From Cocos nucifera (taxonomy: Eukaryota; Streptophyta; Magnoliopsida; Arecales; Arecaceae), in contig QRFJ01001034.1 of NCBI GenBank assembly GCA_006176705.1, positions 372,001 through 436,000 of the forward strand: 64,000 nt of DNA, in the 5' to 3' direction. Positions 9,773 through 20,689 of this stretch are shown in pieces (position 1 is the stretch's first letter; the number at the start of each line of letters is the position of its first letter). The position numbers and the translations under genes were made by a program. The notes below the pieces were generated by a model. That model did no database searches. It saw nothing but the letters and a program-made list of their open reading frames with translations, and was not told where the DNA came from.

Positions 9773-10620
9773 ATGTCTGCGTCCAACCCATTGGCACGTA
9801 TCCTGGACACACATAGACTGACCGGACCCAATTATAAAGATTGGCTCAGGAAACTATACAAAATTAGTTTTGGGTTTGAGAAGTTAACCCATGTTTTGGA
9901 CCAGGACCCTCCCACCTTACCAGCCCGTCCATCCACTGAACAGAGAGCATCTCTGGAAAAATGGATAGACGAAGATAATAAGGCCAGATATTACATGTTG
10001 GGCTCGATGTCTGATGAGCTCCAGCGCCAACATGAAGATATCGGGACTGCTCGCCAAATGTTGGCTCACCTGCAGGAGATGTTTGGTGAACAGAGTCGCG
10101 CAGCCAAAGTATCAAGTCACGAAATAACTTTTTAAGGCTAAGATGCATGATGGGCAGTCAGTCCAAGATCACTGTCTGACAATGATCAAGGACATGGAAG
10201 AGCTTGAGAAGCTCGGTGTGAAGTTAGACTTGGACCTGCAGAACGATATTATTCTGCAATCCTTGACTGATGCATATGGGCAATTCATCATGAATTACCA
10301 CATGCATAAACTTCAAAATTCCTTGGCCGAATTAATGAATATGCTGGTTACCGCTGAGCTTTCTATGAAAGGTTCTAAAGGCTCAGTTCTTGCTATGGAA
10401 CGGACTTCTTCCAAAAGAAAGTCTTATGGAAAGAAAAAGAAGTCTGTGAAAAAGCAGAAGGTGGAAGGAACAAAGAAGAAGAAGGCAGAGCCAAAGAAAA
10501 AGGCCGATGTCAAAGGAAAGTGTTTCCATTGCAACAGCGACGGCCATTGGAAGCGGAACTGCCCTACTTACCTGGCCACCCTGAAGAACAAGAAGGAAGG
10601 TCCTTCTGGAGGTATGCTCG
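9773..10620 (+). pseudogene. gag of copia copy 1 (capsid/nucleocapsid), broken
   Basis: Translation starts at ATG 9773 (MSASNPLARILDTHRLTGPN), typical of a copia gag. The first frame is open to 10135. One extra base near 10107 and a TAA at 10125-10127 interrupt it. The frame resumes through 10143 and beyond with SVQDHCLTMIKDMEELEKLG. A lysine-rich stretch (about 10420-10520) precedes a CCHC zinc knuckle, CFHCNSDGHWKRNC (10521-10562). In a working element this protein forms the virus-like particle and binds the RNA. The stop codon position is shared with copies 2 and 3. Protease follows in the same frame. Confidence 0.85.
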
Positions 10621-13600
10621 TTATTGAGTCTAACCTTACGGTTTCTTCTGCATCCAGTTGGGTGCTTGACTCTGGTTCTAGTGCTCATCTGTGCACTTTC
10701 ATGCAGGGTCTTGAGGATAGCAGGAGGCTGAGGGATGGAGACATGATCCTACGCATCGGTAATGGAGCAAGAGTTGCTGCAGTAGCCGTGGGAACATACC
10801 CTCTTCGATTACCATCTGGTTTAGACTTAGTTTTGAAAGACTGTTATTATGTGCCTGCAGCTAGCAGGAATTTGATTTCTGTTTCATGCTTAGCACAAGA
10901 AGGCTATGTGATTACCTTCTTTAAGGACCATTGTAACATTCTTTATGAAAGAAATAAAATTGCAAATGGTTTCCTTATTAATGGTCTTTATCAGCTACAT
11001 ATTGATGTACCTATTCTAACTATCGAGCAAAACGTGAATGCCAAATGACCTAGGGATAGTCCAAATGACAGATATCTATGGCACCTGAGATTAGGTCATA
11101 TAGCAGAAGATAGGATCAACAAATTGGAGAAAAATGGGCTATTGAGTCCATTGACTTTCGAGTCATATCCAACTTGTGAATCTTGTCTTCAAGGCAAAAT
11201 GACTAAACTCCCTTTTGTTGGACATGGGGAGAGGGCCACAGATCTCCTTGCCCTAGTACATACTGATGTGTGCGGCCCATTTGATGTGCCGGCTAGAGGC
11301 AATTTTGTCTACTTCATTACCTTTACCGATGATCTGTCTAGGTATGGGTATGTGTATCTTATGAGACACAAGTCTGAAGCTTTTGAAAAGTTCAAAGAAT
11401 TCAGACATGAAGTAGAAAAACAAACTGGAAAAACCCATTAAGGTTCTTCGATCAGATCGAGGAGGTGAATACCTTAGCCGGGAATTCCTAGACTATCTCA
11501 AGGAAAAATGGCATAGTCTCTCAATGGACTCCACCAGGAACACCTCAACTCAACGGGGTTTCAGAACGGAGAAATCGGACTCTATTGGATATGGTTCCGA
11601 TCCATGATGAGCTTCACAGACCTTCCTGATTTTCTTTGGGGACATTCATTGTTAACTTCAATTTATCTACTGAATAGGGTTCCCTCTAAAACCGTTCCTA
11701 CCACACCGTATGAGATATGGCACGGTAAGAAACCAAGTCTGAGTCATCTCAGAATTTGGGGTTGTCCGGCTCATGTCAAAAGACAACAAGCGGACAAGTT
11801 AGAGTTTAGGTCCTTTAGAGCTCGATTCATAGGATATCCTAAAGAGTCATTAGGATACTATTTCTACATTCCAGAAGACCACAATGTGATTGTGAGTCGA
11901 CATGCCATCTTTCTTGAAAAATAGTTTATTCAAGATAGCGGCATTGGAAAGCAGATTAAGCTTGATGAGAAAGTCTCACAAGTACAATGAGCTAAGGACC
12001 AATTGGAACCAAATCAGGTTGAGCCAATAAGAACACTACCTCCTCCACCTCGTAGATCGGAAAGAGTTTTCCATCCTCCTGAAAGATACTTAGGTATTAT
12101 TTCAGAGGAAGTAGAGAAAATGTTCCTCATAGGTAATGGTGCTCATGGTGATGATCCCAAAACCTACAACGAGGCGATATCAGATATCGACTCCGAGAAA
12201 TGGCTAGAGGCAATGCAGTCAGAAATTGACTCGATGCACTCAAACCAAGTCTGGACCTTGGTAGATCCACCAGAAGGTATAGTACCTATTGGGTGTAAAT
12301 GGATCTTCAAGAGAAAGATTGGTGCAGATGGGAATGTGGAGACATTCAAGGCTAGACTAGTGGCAAAAGGTTATAGTCAACGCGAAGGCATTGACTATCA
12401 GGATACCTTTTCCCCAGTGGCTATGCTAAAATCCATCCGCACATTGCTTGCCGTTGCAGCCTATTTCGATTATGAAATATGGCAAATGGACGTGAAAACG
12501 GCATTCTTAAATGGATATCTTGAGGAAGATATCTATATGGAACAGCCGCTAGGTTTCACATCCAGTGATACTGATCACAAGGTTTGCAAGCTGCAAAGGT
12601 CCATATATGGACTTAAGCAAGCATCTCGGAGCTGGAACACTCATTTCAATGATGTGATCAAAATAGTTTGGTTTCATCAAAAATGAAGAGGAACCATGTG
12701 TTTTCAAAAAGGTCAGTGGGAGCGCTGTTGTCTTCCTCGTATTGTACGTGGATGACATCCTCCTTATTGGGAATGATATTCCCATGATGACAACAGTCAA
12801 ATTATGGTTGTCCAAGGAATTCTCCATGAAAGACCTAGGTGAAGCATCCTTTATTCTAGGAATTAAGGTCTATAGGGATAGACCGAATAGGATGCTAGGA
12901 CTTTCACAGAAGATGTACATAGAGGAAGTACTAAAGAAGTTTAGTATGGAAAACTCTAAGAGGGGATTAATATCCTTCAGACATGGTATTCATCTTTCCA
13001 AGAAGATGTGCCCTAGCACACCTGAGGAAATAGAACGCATGAGCAAGATCCCTTATGCTTCTGCAATAGGGAGCCTCATGTATGCCATGCTATGTACACG
13101 ACCTGATATAGCCCATGCTGTGAGTGTCACAAGCAGATATCAGTCAAATCCAGGTGAAGAACACTGGACTTCTGTGAAATGTATCCTTAAGTACTTGAGA
13201 AGAACTAAGGATATGATGTTGGTCTTTGGTAACGGAGAACTCCAAGTCCAGGGATACACAGACTCGGATTTCATGTCCGATATAGATGATCGAAAGTCGA
13301 CATCTGGAAGTCTGTTTGTGTGCAATGGTGGTGCTGTCAGCTGAAAGAGTTCCAAGCAAACGGTGATAGCAGATTCCACCATGGAAGCAGAATATATCGC
13401 TGCATCAGAGGCTGCGAAGGAAGCATTCTGGTACAAGAAGTTTGCTGCAGAAATTGGAGTAATGCCATCAGATGCCATTCCTCTATACTGCGACAACAAT
13501 GGCGCCATAGCCCTTGCTAAGGAGCCGAGGTCTCACCAGAAATCCAAGCACATTGAGCGGCGATATCACCTCATCCGCGATTACCTCGAGAAGGGTTATG

Positions 13601-13725
13601 TCGAGGTCAAGAGAGTCAACTCCACAGATAATGTGGCAGACCCACTTACAAAGCCGTTGGGCCAGCAGAAGATCGAAGCCCACCTTGAGAAGATGGGACT
13701 TAGACTTGTAGCCAATTGGCTTTAG
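10621..13725 (+). pseudogene. pol of copia copy 1 (protease, integrase, RT, RNase H), broken
   Basis: Domains appear in order. The aspartic protease has LDSGSSAHLC (active Asp codon 10668). The integrase HHCC finger runs 11082-11186. The DDE integrase core has Asp codons near 11265 and 11455 and Glu at 11574. Reverse transcriptase has YVDD at 12745-12756. RNase H ends in ADPLTKPLGQQ and stops with TAG at 13723-13725. Breaks include TGA at 11046-11048 (CGA in copy 2), an extra A in the run 11429-11433, further one-base insertions near 11507 and 11596, a frame change near 12660, and TGG to TGA at 13342-13344. It lies 3 bp before the polypurine tract. It is dead as a polyprotein, although each domain is still easy to recognise. 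Confidence 0.9.
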
Positions 13726-13728
13726 GAT

Positions 13729-13738
13729 AAGTGGGAGA
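13729..13738 (+). other. Polypurine tract of copia copy 1
   Basis: AAGTGGGAGA lies immediately before the 3' LTR TGTTAG. It is the usual plus-strand primer position. Confidence 0.85.
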
Positions 13739-13739
13739 T

Positions 13740-16019
13740 TGTTAGATATATGTGCCCTAGAAGCCAGAATTGGCTGACACTTGTAATACACTTCTAGGGG
13801 CAAAATTATAATTTTGACTAATATCAATAAAATGGGTTATTTTCTATCACATATGTGTATTTAGTGTCTGTGATACATCCTTTGAGTTAATGGTAATGAT
13901 AATTCATATTTTCAAGAGTTGAAAATTTAAGACATGAATAATCATTATTAACTCATAAAATGCTTCCGACCATAGGATCATCACGAGGATGGTGATTGAT
14001 CCTAGAAGGTTGGTGTACAATCGCTTCTCTTTAGTAGATGAGTCTTGAGTCTACGGTGTGGAGACACCAGAGCGAGAGTACAGGTACTCGTTAGAGAACG
14101 AGGGCACTGAGCGTGACCACCTCGAGTAGTCATTAGGAAGTCTACCTTCTCGTCAATGACTGACTCGATGCTGCAGTAGTGTGTCTGGTTCTTTGACCTG
14201 AGGTGCATCGGCAGTTCACCTTGAGGGTGTTAATAGTTTGACTACACCATTACTCGGTCTCCTAGCCATATGGAATCCTGAGGTGTATGTTGGCTATAGC
14301 ATGTTCATTGTAGGAACTGGATAGCATCAAGATGGAATCTATCTACCTCGGTGGTAGAGGAGCAGCCCTATGATGATCATGAGAATCAAGTCCAGAAGCC
14401 CATGGCCATGGCAGAGTGAAATAATAGAAAGAGTTTCTATTTAGGTTTTCACATTGGACTTGAAATCGAATGATTACATCATATGACAGAGACTAGGGTT
14501 TGACGAGTTCACCTTAACCCTAATCTGATCGGGGCTCAAGATAGAAGAACTTAATCACACAGGTAGCTGCACCAAGAGGTTCGCATTCAGCTCTGATGGG
14601 TTGCCACCATATACTGCTAGGTGTCACTGGTGGATTTTGGGAGCAATTAGAATGATTTAGATGATCGATCATTCTAGCTGTTCGAATCAGAAGAGTTTTG
14701 ATCCATCGAAAGGAGTTTCGATGATGTCGATGATAGAGATCATGACATATCCCATTACCATACAGAACTGAACCTAACTGGATCACACAAATAAGGGTTT
14801 GAATCTGGTGATCATCAATTGAACTGATCCAGTTCAATTGATCTGAATGAGATTCAATTAGGTTCAAGAAAATCGTGCTAGCACTCGATTGAACCTAACG
14901 TTCTTCTTTTACTATCATAAATAGTTGTCCTGACTGAGCCAAAGGAGTTTGTGCTCATTTAGAGGCCTTCACTTTGTCTAACTGGAGCTTGTCCAAGTCA
15001 GAAAAGGTTGTCTTATTTTGTAAGACATTACCTGCCATTTTTGGTCACCTGCCATTTCTCGTCCTTTAACTTTGATCAAAAGTTGATCTTTGACTGATCA
15101 AATGTTGACCATTAACACTTTGACTTTTGTCCATGTGTCACGCACCTATTGGAGAGCTGCTGGAGGCCTGTCCTCCTACTAGAACCTGGCAAGAAGGAGA
15201 GTGCACACCACCCTTGGCGTGTGCCCAAGCTGGAGGCACCCAGGAGTCCCTGTTGGATAGGGACTCCATCTCCTTTTTGGATTCCAATTAGCGTTCTCCT
15301 AAGAACCAACTTTGTCTGGTCTTAGGCACCCTCTAAGGAGGAATCCAGGGGACTCTATTCCCATCAATCAGATTTAGATCTGATTTTACAAAGGATTGTG
15401 ATTGGTTAGGAAGAAGAGGAGTTGGATCACAGACAGTCTATAAATAAGACCCTGCGCCCAACTCAAAGCATGATTGAAATCATAATTCTCCATGCCCCAA
15501 GCCTACTTCTCCTCTCCTCCTCCATGCCAAACCCATCTTCTCCCTCTCCTCTCCATGTCTAAAAAGAGTTTTGGATCTTGGTTGGTGCGATCCAGATGAG
15601 AGAAAGGTGACTGAAAGCTAGAAGGCTACACTACTGCAAAGGACGACTGTTGATTTTCGAAAGGTATTTTAAAGATCCTCCAGATCATATCCAGATCTGA
15701 TTTTTGGAGATGTGATAGAAAAAAAGAGGATCTCCAGATCCAGTCTGAGTGGATACCGATAGAGGTCAGGCACTTGCGTGGCTAGATCTAGAACCTTCCA
15801 CTGCTTACAGGATCATCAATGGGTAATAAGATTATCCACTTCAAGGTAAATTAAATTAAATTTAATTTATCTAATTTTATTTTAATTATTAAAATAATAA
15901 GAATCAAATCTAAAATATCTCAGATCTGATCTAGATTCAAGAGAAAAAATTTTGAAATATATCTCTTGATCTAATCAGATCTGAATGAACCTGGTCTGAA
16001 AAATCAGAATTTTCCTTCA
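13740..16019 (+). repeat. 3' LTR of copia copy 1
   Basis: The LTR runs 2,280 bp from TGTTAGATATATG to TTTTCCTTCA. It is collinear with 5603-7898, with scattered substitutions and small indels. TATAAATA is present at 15439-15446. It is followed directly by the ATAAT duplication. Confidence 0.93.
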
Positions 16020-16024
16020 ATAAT
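16020..16024. repeat. Right target-site duplication of copia copy 1
   Basis: ATAAT is identical to 5598-5602. Confidence 0.9.
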
Positions 16025-16468
16025 TATGTTGCAGGGAACATTGGTGATATTTATGCTGCATGTCTTATTTGTGTGGTTCAATTGTTACTTATCATTTGCG
16101 ATCTATGGATTATTTTTTTTGAGGTAGAGTAGGCATTCATCCTTGAAGAAGGATTTGCCGGTCGAACCTTCTGCATGAACAAGATAGATATCCATTTCAT
16201 CAACAAGATGTAAGCTACTTAATTCAATTTTGAACAAATTTTAGATCCTATAGAATAATTTTGAACAATTGATGATACTAAACCTATTTCTAAATGCTCG
16301 ATCAAGGTGAATTTGTTTGAAAGTTCAGGCATCGATCATTCCATGATCAGGCATTAAACACATCCAATCAACTCATTATTTTCCCAAGTTTAAAATTTTC
16401 CTTAAAGTAAACCATAAATATTTAGTAAATAAATCAAAAATAAAAAATAAAAAAATTTGTCCTAAGCC
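16025..16468. other. Gene-free stretch; right flank of the copy 1 target
   Basis: This should be the continuation of the locus ending at 5597, because the insertion duplicated only ATAAT. No coding frame, RNA gene or repeat motif was recognised. It may hold the rest of the MULE, but no terminal inverted repeat was found. Confidence 0.4.
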
Positions 16469-16760
16469 AGTCGATCGAGTGGGATAGGTCGGCTGGGGAT
16501 AGGGCAATCGACCGGCCCAAAGAGCTGGTCGACTATAATGCCACCTGGCTGAGCCAGCTTGGTCGACCGCCCCGACCCACCATGCTCAACTGCTGGGCTC
16601 GGAGTGAGGTGGTTGACCATCTCAGATCGAGCCCAATGGTTGAGCATGATGGATCGGGGTGGTCGACCAAGCTAGCTCAATCATGTGACATTATGGTTGA
16701 CCAACTTTGTGGGTCGGTTGACCATGCTATCCCAAGCCGATCAATCACACTCGATCGACC
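16469..16760. repeat. 292-bp near-palindrome (long inverted repeat without spacer)
   Basis: Two arms of about 146 bp are exact in register around a centre at 16614/16615, with no loop. For example TCGATCGA at 16471-16478 mirrors 16751-16758. The arms match over roughly three-quarters or more of their bases. They are rich in GGTCGACC-like words. Because the arms mirror each other, both strands carry an open frame with nearly the same peptide (16582-16779 on + and 16462-16647 on -). It could be a MITE-like hairpin or an inverted duplication. Transcripts would fold into a long hairpin. No flanking duplication was recognised. Confidence 0.8.
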
Positions 16761-16840
16761 ATGGGCCAATCAACCGTAGGAAGCTTTTTTTATATTTTAT
16801 TTTTAAAACCCTAAAATCCTAAGTAACATACTCATTTCAA

Positions 16841-17130
16841 AATTTTTTTTCTTTTTAACCCTAAAATCCTAAGGACTAAGCCTAGTTGTCTGGTCCATTG
16901 AGCCAAGTGGTCCAGATCAGTCAATCCAGCCAGTTGACTATGGTTTTGAATTTTTTTTCTTTTTAACCCTAAAATTCTAAGGACTAAGCCCAATGGTCCA
17001 GTCCATTGAGCCGAGTGGTCCAGATCGGTCGATCCTGACAGTTAAGCCCTATTGGACCAGTCGACTATGGTTTTGAATTTTTTTCTTTTTTTCTTTTCGA
17101 CCATAAAATCCAAAGAATTAATCTTAGTGG
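16841..17130 (+). repeat. About 108-127-bp tandem repeat
   Basis: Unit 1 (16841-16948) and unit 2 (16949-17075) both start with AATTTTTTTTC, continue through CCCTAAAATnCTAAGGACTAAG and GGTCCATTGAGCC-like words, and end in GACTATGGTTTTG. Unit 2 has about 19 extra bases. A partial third unit starts at 17076. The wording (GTCGA, GGTCCAG) resembles the neighbouring palindrome, so both may belong to one larger element. Confidence 0.7.
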
Positions 17131-17299
17131 TTGATAATGTTAATTAAAACATAATATAGTTTATATGAAATATTATATTCAACATAAATCCAATCAGAAT
17201 ACATAATTTTATCTCAATCATGAACACTAAAAGAAAGAAAATATGCTTATAACAAACCAAAATACATAAATCTAAAAATAAATGAAAAAGATGATACAT

Positions 17300-18440
17300 C
17301 ATCGGGTGACCATCTCAGACCTTGCAATCAGAAGTTGAAGTCTAATCATCCACTACAGGGTCCTGTGGCAGTGGAGGCAACTAACTGTAGAAATGCTATA
17401 TGAACAGATTGAATCATGCAAATCCCTCATCCATGTATGCAAATCCCTGCCTGACAAACATCTCCAGTGCATCTATCCGAGTAGACAATGCATGCAGAAT
17501 GGAAGACTACTAATCAAACTATGTTGGATGTGTAGGCTGGCCTTTGTCGGTAAACTGATGGTCTTCTTCACTATCACTTTCTTCTTCAAATAGCTCAGAC
17601 ATATGCCTCCATACCTCATATTTAAATATATACCCTATATATCTCAAAGATGTGTGATTGTAGGTGTCAGTATAGTCTGAGCTTAATAACTTCATCATCA
17701 TCAGTCATAGGAATATCAAATGCCTCGAATATAATGGTCAGAATAGCTCCATATGACAAAATAGTTTCTGAACTTTGAAAACATTCATTCATATAGTACA
17801 TCGTTAAATAAACCAAATTAACCCTATCACCCGAAAGAAACATTTTGAGGAGATGAATATCTAAATATGACACATTATCTCCATGACCTCTTCTAGGTAG
17901 AAAATTAAATATAAAAATATAATGAATTAATCTATTTTCAAGTGGTAACATATGTGCATTAGATTTAGCGATCCGACTTAAAGTGTTTTCCTCAAAAATA
18001 ATTCTAACACAAGTATACTAATCTAAACTTCGATGATTCTAATAAGTAATATTAAAATATCTATCATCATTTGATAAAATTTCTAAAATTTGATCAAAAA
18101 TACCACAAATCAAACTCAATAATTTATCCTTTCACATACGACGAAATAGAATAAGCTGAATTATTAAAACTAAAATTATTATAAAAATACTTACCTAGAG
18201 AGTAATCATAGATAGCTAATCCATCCTTTTGAATAAAAATCTAATTTGAAAATCATTAAAACTATTTAAATCAACTATTCTACTTCCTACATTTTTTCTT
18301 CAAAAAAAAATTGATTGAAAATTTTTATTATACTCATTATTTATAAATAAAACTTCTTCGTACCTACGTGATGGTTCTTTTTTTCTACTCGAGGTTTTTT
18401 TTTTTTCTTTCGACAAAACTCCATCTTTTTTGGAATCCAT
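17300..18440 (-). pseudogene. Transposase_32-like (putative plant transposon protein) remnant
   Basis: On the minus strand an ATG at 18440 opens a lysine-rich start (MDSKKDGVLSKEKKK). Further down, an open block (17951-17667) reads FLPRRGHGDNVSYLDIHLL and ETILSYGAILTIIFEAFDIP, then YNHTSLRYIGYIFKYEVW. This pattern of a hydrophobic R-G-H-x-D, Y-L-D, L-x-Y-G, F-x-A-F order is what I know from the 'putative plant transposon protein' family. It ends in an acidic stretch, EEESDSEEDH. Stops and frame changes between the blocks make it a pseudogene. Family assignment rests on remembered motifs, and its biochemical role is unknown. Confidence 0.55.
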
Positions 18441-19029
18441 TAAGCTAATTCTAGTATGGGGATCAGCGTGATTGATTCTAGGATGATTGAAATGGACTAA
18501 AATATAAGATAAATTCTAGAAAACTCAATAGAGAGTGAGTTGAGACGGATTGAATTTAAAGGGAATGAAATTATAGGTTTGGGCCATAAGTTTGTGAAAT
18601 CATGGCTAGAACTCATGATTTCACAACGGCTATTTTTTGAGTTTGAATTTGCAACAGTGCAAAGATGAAATCGTGAGATGACAATACGATTTCAAAATGA
18701 GATCATGTTTTGAGCCCACATTTTCATCTAACAGCCAGATTTGAAATTTCATAGAAATTATGGGTTTAATCTTCCATTTCATTATGAAATTGTGGGTAGG
18801 AATCATGTTTTTATGAAATTATAGATTCAACCCTCAGAATTTGACCAGCATCCACGTCATAGCTCCAAACTCGTAAATTCAATGCATATTTTCATCAAGT
18901 GGATTTAAACTTATGGATTTAACTCATGATTTTAGCGGCACCGAAATGATGAATTCAAAAATAAATTTAAAAAATAATATTTTTAAAAATAAATATTAAA
19001 AAATATTATTAAAAATAAAATTGCATGTA
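18441..19029. other. Gene-free, AT-rich stretch
   Basis: I see no coding frame or structured repeat. The words GAAATCATG and ATGATTTCA recur in both orientations at 18590-18820, which gives weak self-complementarity. It lies upstream of the minus-strand pseudogene, so it may include that gene's old promoter. The last 70 bases are simple AT sequence. Confidence 0.4.
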
Positions 19030-19406
19030 ATATTTAGACCTGAACAGCTAATCCAAATCACCAGTTCTGCAGTAAATGCGTCGGCAACCGTAGATGGTTC
19101 TGTCCAGCTTTGGAAAACAACTAGTACAAGTTTTGTCGTTTCTCTCACAGAGATGCCCTCAAACCGAGACATCCGCTTATTCCTCTCTTTCCATAAAAAT
19201 CAGTAGACAATGGCAATTAAACCTTCCACGTGTGGTGAAAGATTCCTTTTATATTTCTCATTCTTCCACGTATCCCAAAAGTCTCGCACAGTTGCGGATG
19301 GGTTTGAAATTTTCGTACTCTATAATACAAGATGCCAGCAAGTTCTTGAGTACTCATATTTCAATAAATCTAGCTATCCCAAATGGTGATGACAAGGGAA
19401 TGCCAG
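19030..19406 (-). pseudogene. LINE (non-LTR retrotransposon) ORF2 C-terminal fragment
   Basis: On the minus strand one frame reads DFWDTWKNEKYKRN, then LIAIVY-stop-FLWKERNKR, then FEGISVRETTKL and FQSWTE. The W-x-x-W-K-E-R-N-x-R-x-F pattern is typical of the region after the reverse transcriptase in plant LINEs (zf-RVT C-terminal part). TGA replaces the expected Trp codon. The fragment is cut off at 19406 by the gypsy 5' LTR. The AT-rich sequence below 19020 could be the decayed tail. Only about 120 residues are visible. Confidence 0.55.
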
Positions 19407-19560
19407 TGTTATGGTAGAACTCAGGTGTCCGAATTAGAGGCTTTGGTAGACTAGTCATAACTGACCCAAAAATCGGTCATAGACCCAAACATCGGTCATA
19501 GACCTGCACACTGGCCATCAACCCACATCATTGTTGCTTTTGAATTCTAATCTAATTTTT
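19407..19560 (+). repeat. 5' LTR of the gypsy element, first part
   Basis: TGTTATGGTAGAACTC to the copia B insertion point. It aligns with the start of the 3' LTR at 40899, for example GCTGGCCATCAACCCACATCA-like wording in both. The last 30 bases are poorly conserved. Confidence 0.75.
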
Positions 19561-20580
19561 TATTAAAAAAAATATCTCGAGATTCGGTTCATAATAAGCT
19601 TAAATAAAATTCAGAACGATAAAAAAATCCAACAAAATCAACAACAACTCAATCAGAATCCAAATAAAAAAGATACGTGCAAAAAAGCATTAGGAGCAAG
19701 TGGCACGACCCACGGACCACCAGAAGGGCCCACGAGCTGGTGTAGGCAAGCGGGCCACCAGGGTCCAGTGCACGACATGGGCCAGCCATGAGGACAGGGC
19801 CCAATGCGACGCACGTGGGCCAACCATGTGGGCATGGCCCAGCCCTAGCATACGCACGCAGGCTGCACGGGCTTGCTAGGGGTGACCCATTTCCATGCGA
19901 TCTATGCGTGAGCGGTGGACCGATCGAGAGCTGTTTTCCTCCCATTTCATGTGATCCATGGTGGATCCGTGGCCATTTCTCCATGGTTTTGCATGGTTTA
20001 CAGGATTTTTGATGGACTGCATTACGATCTGATGGTCCAAAAGCGAGCCGATCATAATCCGATGGTCCAGACATAATTCGAACTTGATCAGGAGGCTTAT
20101 TGCTTGAACGACCCTGGTTCGAACCGATCATAATCAGATCATCCAAAATGGTTCTCGGATATGTTTAGGACTGAATTTTCTACTGAAATACTGTTTTGAT
20201 ATTTTTAAAATTTATATAATTTTGATTGACGAACCGTTTGTTGTATCGGAGAGTTGGTGACGTCTTAGAGGTATTGATAGATTTCTTAAGAGATTTTAGA
20301 AAGTTTTTGCAAGGATTTTGAGATTTTTTATTGAGAGACTCTTATACAAAAGTTAAGTGATAAGTTTTTCTTATATTTATTTAGTTTTATCTCTCTCATA
20401 GTGAAGTTTGCACACCCCATGTAGGTAGGCTTGAGGCCAAACCTATATATATTTTATAATATTTGTATTGTGGTCTTTCTTCTTTTTTTGTCATGTGGCA
20501 TTAACATCTATCTTTCTTAGACACTATTGTGATCTTGGATGGGTGATCCATATTCCGCAATTGAGGGATCTACCTCAACT
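19561..20580 (+). repeat. 5' LTR of copia B
   Basis: It aligns with 22176-23157 along its length: AATATCTCnAGATTCG at the start, a GC-rich block with GGGCC words near 19700-19860, and GATCTTGGATGGGTGATC near the end. The GC-rich block contrasts with the AT-rich surroundings and gives long but non-conserved minus-strand frames. Confidence 0.78.
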
Positions 20581-20689
20581 AGTGGTATTAGAGCAAGTTG
20601 ATATCCTATTAAGTGATATCGGAGTTTGGTTACTGTAGTCAAGTGGTATCAAGCGGTCCAGATAGAAATAGTTTTGATCGAGATTAGAA

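Larger units (their letters stand above)
5603..16019 (+). mobile_element. Copia copy 1: complete Ty1/copia LTR retrotransposon
   Basis: This is a complete element of 10,417 bp: 5' LTR, initiator-tRNA-Met primer site, long leader, gag-pol remnant, polypurine tract and 3' LTR. It is flanked by the perfect 5-bp duplication ATAAT. Protein order (gag, protease, integrase, reverse transcriptase, RNase H) defines Ty1/copia. The coding frame has several frameshifts and stops, so the copy is not autonomous. The two LTRs differ at many scattered single positions and small indels, which gives it an intermediate age. It sits inside the MULE/PMD locus. The family recurs as copies 2, 3 and 4 in this window. 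Clade (Tnt1/Tork, Angela or other) is not certain. Confidence 0.95.

Noticed and set aside
19649..20146. 165-codon minus-strand frame in the copia B LTR
   Set aside because: It lies in a GC-rich LTR block. The equivalent frame in the other LTR (22215-22511) is shorter and different, and no motif is present.
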